From: Hippasteria phrygiana
Taxonomy: Eukaryota; Echinodermata; Asteroidea; Valvatida; Goniasteridae
Direction: 5' to 3'
Assembly: GCA_037893225.1 (NCBI GenBank)
Contig: JAZGUH010000056.1
Location: 2,108,001-2,172,000 of the forward strand
Length of the DNA: 64,000 nt
The notes under the pieces were generated by a model. That model had not been told where the DNA came from, made no database searches, and saw only the letters and a list, made by a program, of their open reading frames with translations. Of the stretch, positions 43,351-54,300 are shown piece after piece (position 1 is the stretch's first letter; each line of letters begins with the position of its first letter). Position numbers and translations under genes: made by a program.

Positions 43351-44045
43351 GTATCATGTAGGGCCTACTTCGAGTATAAACTTGGACCCTCGATCGCCTT
43401 TTTTAACATTTGCATTTGGACTAGTTAGCTTGAAAATTCCAGCTCTCTAGGCTCATGACATGTGAGATTCGCCGTTTAGAGCTAGCTGGAAGTAGGCCTA
43501 CTTACATAGGGTTTTGAGCGGTCTGTTTTTTTTATTGCCGATATCTTCCGTTTCCCTGAATATATCAACCAAACACTCACCTTGCCGGCAGAGTAGTAAA
43601 TCCTGCAGCTTGTGATCCCCTTAAAATGAGAATATGCTCAAGTTAAACCCCCCCCCAAAAATGAATTTTTCGTGCAACTCGGTGCATGCACAAACCATGG
43701 AGCTCAAACCAGCTATGTACAACTACAAAGTAATGGAGCTGATTTTTGAACATGAACGATGTTTTCCGATCGATTATCGGCCAGCGGCACTGCGCGCGCC
43801 TCGGGGGTTCGATATACAATGGCTGTTTGCTGAAACTGTTTACTGAAATACGTTTCATAACTGCCTGCGGTTTTTTACCCTGCAGTTCTGACGCAACAGC
43901 TCGATCAAGATTTATCACGCGACACAAGGCCGGAGTTTGCTGTAAACGGCATGAGGTAAATCAATGTAGGATCGCACACAGCCCCGTTTTAAATTTGGTT
44001 TTTTTGTAGTGAAGGCCTACAATGTATGTTGATTTGGAAAAAGAT
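43351..44045. other. Intergenic, no gene confirmed
   Basis: Small open frames and isolated splice-like sites (GTGAGT on the minus strand near 43575) are present, but nothing forms a supported exon. Confidence 0.35.
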
Positions 44046-44400
44046 TGAAAAGGTTTGACTTTAAGTTTAAGCCCGCCACCGTCAGGAACAGCAACTTTTG
44101 GGAAATAACCATCCATTTGTGTTCAGAATTGTATAAACACTTGCCACAACTTTTAATTTTGAGAATTTTGTTGGGACATTTTATTGCAATATAGGGAAAG
44201 AAAGTTTGTGTTTTCTGTGTTAGAAGTTCTTGCCATAGTAACTCCAAAGTGTTCACATACATGTTGATTTCTTCCTTATTTTTTACAGATTTTGCTGACA
44301 TAAATCTTGAAATAGCAGGTTGTGCCACATGTTTAGACAGTTGAGTTGTTATCAAGGAGGGCTGATTATTTTCCAAGATTTTGCTGTTCTTGGCATGACC
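44046..44400. mobile_element. Diverged copy of the 30823-31230 MITE
   Basis: It shares long blocks such as TTGAGAATTTTGTTGGGACA and GATTTTGCTGACATAAATCT. The termini are decayed. Confidence 0.7.
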
Positions 44401-44894
44401 TTTAATTTAGAGAATTTAGTCAGGAATTTACAGTTTTCCTGGTCCTAGATCTAAATAGAGGATAATTAATTCTTCAACAGATACCAGAGAAATTATCCCA
44501 ATCAGACCTAGGGTAACTTCCACCATCGGCGAGACAAACATAGACATTATAGAAAAATGCACAAACATTCCTCTTTTTTCCTTCCCCACAATGCCTTTTG
44601 ACCATTGTGACGTCTCAATCAAGTGGTATTTGCGATAAGGTCGATGGAGAAAGGAATCACATGAAGATGCTGGTACCAGTATCAATGCTTTGGCTGATGC
44701 TGATATCTTTTTCTTTTCTGTTTTTTTAGTCGCACGAATTGGTGGTGGAGTCGTGTGCATGACATTTCCGAGTAGTATAATACATGTCAAAAGACGAGAG
44801 GCCTAAAAACAGGAAGAGGGCTAAAAGCAAGGGATATATTCACTGCCTTATTTAATTCCAATTTAAAAAGTAATATTATTTTCAACCAAACCAC

Positions 44895-45068
44895 AAGCCT
44901 TAACAAGAGAAACTCACTTGGTAATTTTGAATGAATTTTCAAAGTGACCAAAAAAAGCTGGCAGGAGTGGGATTTGAACCTGCGACCCTTGGAATACCAT
45001 ACAGAATACCGGTACTCTACCAACTGAGCTATCTTACCCTATTTTTTAGCAGTCTCCCATATTGTCAG
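44895..45068 (-). mobile_element. SINE family 1, copy 3
   Basis: The minus strand has the tRNA-like head (AGATAGCTCAGTTGGTAGAG, B box GGTTCAAATCC). It ends about 97 bp before the first MCRIP exon. Confidence 0.7.
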
Positions 45069-45164
45069 TAATGTCTAAAAAGAATTATGTCTATTATGAG
45101 CCATTAATTCCAATATCAAATGGGAAATCTGGCAAACAAGTATTTTTCCTGTTGTTTTCCTTAG

Positions 45165-45313
45165 TTCACATACCTCCCCTAAGCCCGTCTTTCACAGTCC
45201 AAGCCCGGCCAGCAAGTGGCAGGGCAGTAACCCACGGTCAAACATTGAAGCTGAAATACCTGCTGACCAGTTCCCTCCAGAGCACCTAGAAAAAGTCCGA
45301 ATGCTCAGTGAAG
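45165..45313 (+). CDS. MCRIP-family exon (Ser/Pro region and EHLEKVRMLSE)
   Basis: The acceptor is ttgttttccttag and the donor is gtaaga. It starts in phase 2 of a split codon, then 49 codons plus 1 base. Confidence 0.72.
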
Positions 45314-48300
45314 GTAAGAAAAAAACCTTTTCAGGCGAATAAAAAAACAACAAAGATGTTTAGCGTCCCCGCCCACTTCATAAATGAACCAAAATATTTC
45401 TCCATGTGTAACTAAAGAATTTTACACATATAATTGATAGTTTTTGTGTCGTCGGAACGAATGTTTTTGTGTCGCCTAAACGAATGTTTTAGGAGACACT
45501 AACCAGTCCTAAATTCTGTGTGACCGTATGACCGTAGCTCTGTATACGTATATTAAAGTTTTAGGTTAAGTTTTTGGTAGAAAGTTTATAACATCTACAT
45601 GCTTTCATTGATTTTGATGAAACTTATTATATGCAGTGACCCTTGTGTGGGAAGACGTAATTCTTCTTTGGAATGCTGAGGTCAAAGGTCATGTAGGGGT
45701 CATAGAGGTCATTAGTATCATAGTATGTCGGTATGTATGTGGCATTTTGGTTAGTTTTGCCAAAAAATGTGTCTCATATGAAAAGTTTTAGTCCTACAAG
45801 TACTTCCAGAACTGTAAGGTTTTCACAAACCTTACAGAGAGAAGCATTGAAACTGCTGTAGAAGATTTTCTTCTATAGTCTTGTCACCAAATTTTCTGCC
45901 TCAACATTTCATATGACTGGCTATGTACCCATACATCTGTAGGTTAGGTTCAGTTCCTTGAAATGTCACTCAAAAAGTGAAATTCTACGGAAATTTCTCT
46001 TACCAAGACCACAGCTATCGTCACTCCGTTGTTTCGCATCGGGCTTTTGTCGACTGAGGGCGCCTTAACTTAAATTCAATCAAATCATCCGTGCCGCCCG
46101 TGCGCACACATTTTGTCCTGTCATCGCATGCATTCCTAGCGCTATCAATATGTGCACGTAAAGCTTGCCAAAATTCCGAACCGACAATTTTGGTTCAGTT
46201 CAGTTCGGAAGGCCATGTTCGGCCATTTTTAGTTCGGTTTGGCGGCTCGGCTACAGCACTAGGTGCAACATGGAAACATTTATGTGATGTTGATGTTAAA
46301 GGTCACATATCAATGTCAAAGGTCACATATCAATGTCAAAGGTCACATATCAATTTTAAAGGTCACATATCAATGTCAAAGGTCATTTTGAGTCAAGTGG
46401 TAAAATAGGCTGAAAATGTAAAACTGCTCATTTAAAAAGTTGAAACTTAGATGCAGCGACAAAAAAAAGGCGACACGTGTGATCTGCGGATCACCTTGTT
46501 TCAACAAAATTAGCCGGTCTAATGTTTCAAACTTGAGTTCTTTTAAGGCATTTGCCTTTGAGAAAGAACTTGCTTATAAGTTGGAAACGTTAGGCCAGCT
46601 AATTTTTGTTGATTTGTATATATTTCAGGTCAATCCAGTCAGCAGTTTGCAGCTGTTTAATTCATTTTCAAGTTTCTTGATAGTTTTTACTGGAAGTACA
46701 TGTAGGCTTACAAGTTATGATTTTATGCTTACACGCTTAAAAATGTATGCAAAATATTAGTAAAAATTGCAGAAAACATTTTGGTTCGTTTTAATTTTAC
46801 TCACTCTGCATATGCTCACTCACAGTCCTTCAGGGTGTATAGACAATACGATCAACATTGTTTTTGCATGCGCCTGTTATATCAAGATCATTAACCCTAA
46901 CCTTCCCAAATCCTCCAAAATCCCCTTTGCCAAATAGAGGAATTTGGAGGATTGAGGGTCTGTGGGAGTTGAAGCATTGGAGGATTTTGCAGGATTAAGG
47001 GCATAAGAGGATTTTGCCTCTGGAGGAAAATGGAGGATCCAGGTCATCAGGCCCAATTTGATGCTGGATGATTTTGGAGGAATTGAGATTACTGGGGTGT
47101 TTATCCAAAAACCCACTGGAGGATTTTGCAGGATTCAGGCAGTGGTCTCCAGTCACAAACATTGGAGGAATTTGGAATCGGGAGGATATTGGAGTATTCA
47201 GGTTACATGTAGGAAAATGATGTAGGGAGTTAGGGCTACGGGTCGTATAATGTTCTGAAAATAAGAAACCAAAACTTCAGCCTGTGTTTTTGTAGTAACA
47301 ATAAACCTCCATTTACAAAAAGTTACTGTCAACGAAAATGCAGCATTTGATACTACTAAGCGGCGTAACTTTTCTATTAAAATTTAATCAGAGTCATACA
47401 TGTATCTGTACGTTCATGTACGTATATTTTTTACTATTTGAACCGGCAATTAGATTAAGGCTTCTTTACAGTTCAAGTCACAGTCAACAGGAAGTGATGG
47501 TTACAATTTCAAAGTCCGATTAAATACATGTACCAGTTCATGAATTGACTCATGCTGTATGAGCGCATTATAACTCAGGATGTGGTCATTTGCTGTATGA
47601 CCACGCAGTGTGAGTCTCAGAGGCTGGCTGGTTTGTTTCATGGAGAAGAAACTTCCCATTTGAATTTATCCATTAAACGGGAAATGATGCAAGATGAGTA
47701 AGATATAACTACATCCTCTGAAAGAAGCTTTGGTTTTTTGTTTTTTTTACAAGTGTTTCTACACTTAGATCTAGACTTAATGTGAAAGTCTAGGTCATCA
47801 AATGCATGTTGAGACACAATGTGTGACATAGTGTTAACAATTTTAAATTGCTATAAAATAAATTTGTTGCACCACCTGGGATTCTATACAATTATTTCAT
47901 CATAGCTTAGATTCATTGTGACATAATATTTAGTTTATGGTCCTCTCTCTTGAGTTTCACATGAACTCCCATAGACTTACTATGGATAAATCAACGATGT
48001 AACAAGGGACACGGTGTCCCGGTTACATCTTAGTTTATGACTTTATGTTGCTCATAATTCATAAATAATACATGTTAAAGCATCCAAATCTGTATGTGGT
48101 GGTTAGAAAATGTTATCCTTTTACATACCCATCAAATAGTGTTGGCTAAAACATTTGATGTAATAATTGATTTGGCAAGCCTGCAAGGTTGTAACATGGG
48201 ACACCACTCCATCAAGGGTGGGAAAACTAACACATGACACCAATTTAGGGGGTCTTTTTTATGGTTTTTAAAAGAGGTTCTCCAAGTCTTTGTTATCATG

Positions 48301-51300
48301 TTGCATGGACATCTCACATACTGCTTACAGATGAATTATGGAATAAAGTTCCAAAAATTGTTAGGATGTAACATGGGACACCGCCGTTACCTCCGAGTCC
48401 ATTTTTGTCCATTTTGAAAAGGTAGTCCAATATATTGACTCTACAAGTTACTTTTATTAAAACAGTAATCACACAAAAGAAATCAAATTTAATTCAGACT
48501 TCATTTTAATTAAAAAGTAAGGAAGCTAGACATGCAGGCAGGATGTAAGAAAATATAACAGAGTGGGACACCATCCGTTACCACTTAACCACAGATTTGT
48601 TGGCCATATAACAGAAAAGATGTAAGAGATACTGAAAATATGATTTGTGGTTAAGTTACATGCAGTTTTGCATAACCTGTCATGTAAAAGAGAAATAGTA
48701 AATTTTTTTAACCTCTGAACCCTATTTGTACTATGTAAGTTTTTATGTCACAAAATTACCCCATAATTTAGCTCGGGACACCATCACACTTGGTGACAAA
48801 ACATAAATATATCACATATAATGCCCTCATGTTTTGTATCATTCAAAAGGCTTCCTTTTACTCTTCAAGTTATACCATAATCATCATTAAAGCCAATTTG
48901 GTTTAAACAAGAAAAACAATTACATTGATCAAAGAATGCCAAAATGTGTGTGTGTCTCAATTTTATGGAATAACTCATATATGGTGATAAGAATATCAAG
49001 CTAATTAACTTAATTGTTTCATAGTGTAAGCTTGGTTAATTTTTTTCTCAGTTTCTCGGAAAGCACTGAGCATAGAATTCTTCACACACAACGTCAGGAG
49101 AGGGCCAAAATCTCTCTCCTAATTTACATCATCCCTGACACAAATTCCATCTTCACACTATTAATATTATACATGTACAGTGGTTAAGTATTGTATACTG
49201 ATAGGTTTATTGCATGCTTAATTTCAGCATGGAATAGAACCAAGGCTGAAATCCAAGAAGGGAAGCAGCAAAGAAAAGGTAAGCCAGTCGGTTTGTACCA
49301 GGCCTGTGTACAAAGAAAACTGGCAGAAGTGGGATTTGAACCTGCCACCTCCGGAATACGATACCTGTATATGAAGCTTGATATGGGGGAAAAGGGACCC
49401 CCCGCCCCACCCCCGTTTTGTGTTGGTCATTGTGTTCCCAGAATCTCAGGTATTCTTTTCAGAAATCTAGGGGGGATGTGTTGGGTAACAATAGTCTGGA
49501 GTGTGCTTAGGGTATAGGGACAAAGGGGGGGGGGGTACCCTTTTCCCCCATATCGTGCTGGGTATCGATACCGGTGCTCTACCAATGTTGGCGATCTCCC
49601 AAATTGTCAGTTTTCTGAAGTCGTAAACCCATAATGCCGTATAGCCAGGGATCACGCCCAATTTTACGACACAACCTGGGAAGCGACATTGTGGGGATCA
49701 CAATGTGTACACTGTGCTGAATCCAACAAAATACAACAGGTATTTGTTTGTATGAGCCCTGCCAAATCCAACGAAAAGTTGAAAACCCGACTAAAAGTTT
49801 ACTAGAAGTCTGCTTCCACCTTGCTAAATACGACAAAATTCAACTGGTATTTTTACATGTAGCTGCTATCCTGCTGAATACAATAATATCCAACACAAAA
49901 AAATCAACAACAAAATAATAAAGAGAAAATATCTCTGTTCCAATTTACATCATCCCCCGACGCAAACATTCCATCTTCTGACTGATTACGCGGTACCCGC
50001 TGCTGCATTGGATTCGAATCGGCCAGCCAACCCCAGCAAGCTCGGTGGTCGAGTGGTTAAGACGTCTGCACTAGTCAGGTTTCCTGCTTTTTGGAGGCCA
50101 AAATATGTCCTCTCCGAGTTCAATGTGAATCCGGTTTAAAATTTGGGGGGTAGAGGTGGTCTAGGGTTGTTTTTTTTAGGGAAATTGTGGAAATATCATT
50201 GTTGAAATGCCCCGAGATCGCCACTTTTAAAGTCGGCTTCGTAGCTCTGTTTTTAGACGCTCCCAGCTGTTTTATAAACCCGTTTGTCCGATCCTATTTA
50301 CACGACGTACACAGAGCGATGAAGTGCTGTTACAGAGATGAAGTTTACTAAACGAATCAACGATCGCGTTAGGTATCAAGTATTCCATAACGTCATAAAA
50401 ATTGTCCAATCAACGAACCCCTATAATGAGCATTAGGAAATGCTGTTGTTGATTGAGCGGCCATCGTGTTAATGCTTTGGCCTTTGTGTACGTGAAAGAA
50501 AAAAGGTTATAGTAAAATTATCGTGAAATATCGGAGGCATCCGATTTCAAAATGCCGAGAATTTTGGATAGAAATGAAGAACAAATCGTACGGGAGTCGG
50601 ATAAAGGTGTCAAAGAAAAATGGAAGTGGTCTTGGTTCGAGGAAGATGTGGAAATTAATCTGCCTGGTAAAAGTGGTATTGCCGATTAAGTAAAGTGCAA
50701 TCTCGGCGAGTTCGCCAAAAAGGTAGATATACCAGGGAAGTCGATGTGCACGCTTTGCAATAAACTGATCAACTATGAAAATCGCGGGAAAAGTGCACTA
50801 AAAGCTCATGTTACCACAGCGGAACATGTAAATCTAGTGAAGATAAGAAGGACAAATTGGTAACTTGTTATTATAGAGTGATACATTTAGATTCTCAAGT
50901 GTCAATTGTGTTTATTTCTGCTGTTTAATAATAATAGGGCCTATGGACATTCAGATCTAAAAATTACATTGAAAATTGCTTGAAAATGCTACTTTTCAGT
51001 ACCTAAATTGTCAAAATTTTCTAAAGGGGGCGCTGACCCCTTAAACCCCCGCCAGGGGGCCCCGGCCCCCTGAAACCCCCGGCATGCCTCGCCTTCGGCT
51101 CGGGCCAAGCCTACGGCTTGATTGGGTCATTAATAGTGAATCGCTATTTTCCAGTTTTTTCTAACACAACCCATTCTCATGCCTGACTAGTAAGCAGGAA
51201 GTCGTGGGTTCGAATCCCACCCGAGTAAGCCTGTGAATTTTTTCACACAGGCTCTCGGAAAGCACTGAGTATACAGTGCTTCATATATTACGTCAGGACA

Positions 51301-54300
51301 GGGCAAAAGAGAAAATATCTCTGTTCTAATTTACATCATACGATGCAAACATTCCATCTTCTGACTGAATATCCAACACACCATGTAGTTTGCGTTGACT
51401 GCTAAATCCAACAAATTACCCGGTACAACAGCTTTTTACCATTGTTGTATTTTGGATTCAGGATGGTTAGGGTTAAGTTGCCCTGTGTATCTTACTGTTT
51501 ACATTGTAACATTTAATAAGTGTGAACTGCTGTAATGTCCCACATCACACAGGAGTTAACAGTTTTGTTATATCGTGTTAATAATGACAAAACATAAAAG
51601 CCGTGACTTACTCTGCAAGAAATGAATTAATCCATCGCAGTGTTTGATTACTGTGAACTTTCTGGCCAAATTTGAGATTAAGAAGTTACTGCCTCAGTTA
51701 AAAACAAATGTTGAGTGCAGACATTGCTATGTCACAGCTCGCACCCTACACATGTAACATGCTGCACCTCTTGGGGGTAAGGCTATTCGATATCCATATA
51801 TTTTTATACCGAAATATCGGCAAAAGAATATCGCGATATTCGATATTATCGTGATGACGTCACTTTTTCCTTAACGGAAGAACGGAGGAATAAAATAAAA
51901 ATACATGCCGGAAGTCACCACGCCATCATGAGATCGGAATCGGGCCCGCCGGGATTCTGCGGCAGGAACGGGGGGCCGGGTTGACAAGGCTTCCCTTCGC
52001 TCGTTGAGTATTTTGAGTTTTACGACATTTACCTTCAGTTGGCTTCTTTATGGCACTACAGAAAGACTAGCGTTTGTTTCTATTTCAGCATTGTTGATTA
52101 GTAACACAGATGATAATACCATGGACGATCACATGCGAGCTGTCAACAAACGATCGTGTCGTATATTTTGTGAAGACGACATGACATTGCACAATGTACA
52201 ATGGATGCGCGGCACGTGTTTTAATCTTTTCTCAAGACGCAGTTCGCTACACGTAACTACACGTACGCGTGCCTTGTACACTGGGGAAAGACGGTGGCAT
52301 TCAGTGCGGTTGCTTGCACTTGACCAAGGCTAGCAACAAAGCAACGCGCACGCGCAGCTATGCGCTACAGGGGTTGACCTTATTGCAAACAATTGCCATA
52401 CCCCTCGATCTCAAGACGAGTTCGCAAGCGTGAAGGTACGTACATTGTACACTGGGAATAAGACGGTAGCATTCAGTGTGGTTGTTTGCACTTGACAATG
52501 CATGGCGCGGAGGGTAAATCGCGCGGAGCGGAGATGTCATGTCGGGGTTTAGAAAATGGTCAAAGAAATGACACATTTAGTGCATGTATGTATTTTTGTA
52601 TTCCTCCATGGTACATCATGATACATTATATACTATTCTACCGTCCAATAATTGGAAATAACTGGAAGGTAAACTGGACAAATCCACACGTAATGTGGCC
52701 AAAAGGAACATATATCGCGATATTCTTCGGTATATCGAATTCCCCGATATTCTGGTTTTCTTAAAGGGGCCGATACGATTTTCGATATGAAAAAAATATC
52801 AAAATATCAGGAAATATCGTCATATCGAACAGGCTTACTTGGGGGGCCTTTGTGATGTATGTGTGAGATAGTACTCTAATGCAGTCGCGTAAATGATGTC
52901 ATAGTCGTTTTTACAAACTTGATAAGTGACTGCTCTAAGCTAATGAATTTGCGGTGTCCAAGACATAATACAACCAGTCAAAGAGTTGTTTTGACTCCTT
53001 TGGTGGAAATATCATTGTGTTCTTTGTTTTGCCAGCCGACTCGGAATCACCAATTACAGTGGAGTATCTGGAGAAGCGGGAACATCCAGTATTTCAGAGT
53101 AAGTATGCATATTATTTTGTAGGCTGCTGTGTAAGGACGAATCACATGCTGCAAAACTGACTTTGGACTGTAAGTGTAAGAGTGATCATGAATTTCTTTC
53201 TATATAGAATATTCTCGAATGAGAGAGGCCTTATTGAGGTTTGTTCTTATTTCTTGGAATTTTCTAGAGGTTCAAGAACCAGTTCCTTAAAAAATTGTGT
53301 TCACAATTATTTGCATTGGGAATGTAAATTTCTAGAAAACTTCTGACATTTCATGGTTGAGATTTGTTTTGCTATTTCTAAATTGCTCTAGATAATTTCA
53401 AGATACTGATGGAATTTGAGTGGTAGTGGAGTAATTTTGACTTTGTCATTTTTGTTATTTCTGGTTCATATACAGGAATTAAAAAAAATATTTCCATGAA
53501 ACTTAATGGGTTTTGTCTCTAATTCTATATGAAAGTACTTGTGGCAAGGACTCTTAAGCTAAACAAGTGTTTTCGTTGGAAATCCAAACCATTTTGTTCA
53601 ATTTATGGAGGGGGCTAATAATTTTGACCTTAACCCCTTGCGTACGGATGACGCCAAATGGCACCAAAAAACCAGTGCCACCAGACCGGATGACGCCTAT
53701 AGCCGCTATTTGTGCAGTTTCAATCCATTGTTTGATTATTGTGTATGTTACGCTTGACTGCACAAGCACATTGTGGCCGTTTCGCTTGGCTGCAAAAGCC
53801 GGGCACGACAACCAGGCGCCTCCTGTAAATAACTACTCAAGGGGTTAACTATATTTTCTACATAGTTGACCTCCACATCCCACATTATTGACATAGTGGG
53901 TTCTCCTCACGTACAAACTTGCGTATCGGCCCGATACGCAATTATTTCTGCCCGATACGCAAAAAAACCGCCGATACCCATTTTTTCATCCCCGATACGC
54001 ACAATAGTACGGCTCAGTATTATCTTACATGATGCAGGTCCATTGCATGGCGTAAGGCCTAGTTCGCAATTTTACATGTCCGCCGAAATCTAGACGAAAA
54101 AGCAGTAAATCTTCCTACATTTTCCGTGTCGTACACGACGTACACCGTGCAGAACGTACACATCGCACCGCCATGCACAACGCGTGGTGGCCACACAGTA
54201 CATGTATCGGCACCACACACGAATTCCTCGTGGTCGGTGTCGCCCCAAATCTGAACCTCCGTTGTAGGACAATTCTTCGTGCAAGCACCTTCCTGTGCGC

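Larger units (their letters stand above)
50036..51365 (+). mobile_element. SINE family 2, split by a DNA transposon
   Basis: The tRNA-like head CTCGGTGGTCGAGTGGTTAA and GACGTCTGC is cut in the anticodon loop. It continues at 51192 with AAGCAGGAAGTCGTGGGTTC and a body ending near TTCCATCTTCTGACTG. Confidence 0.7.
49716..51472. repeat. AATCCAACA-type element broken up by SINE 2
   Basis: Blocks at 49716-49900 and 51367-51472 carry iterated AATCCAACA words, and the right end is GGTTAGGG plus TTAA (51473-51476). SINE family 2 and its own insertion lie between. Confidence 0.5.

Noticed and set aside
43570..43605. A 22-bp minus-strand microexon between ctgcag and gtgagt
   Set aside because: No neighbouring exons in phase and no family match. 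Isolated splice-like words are common.
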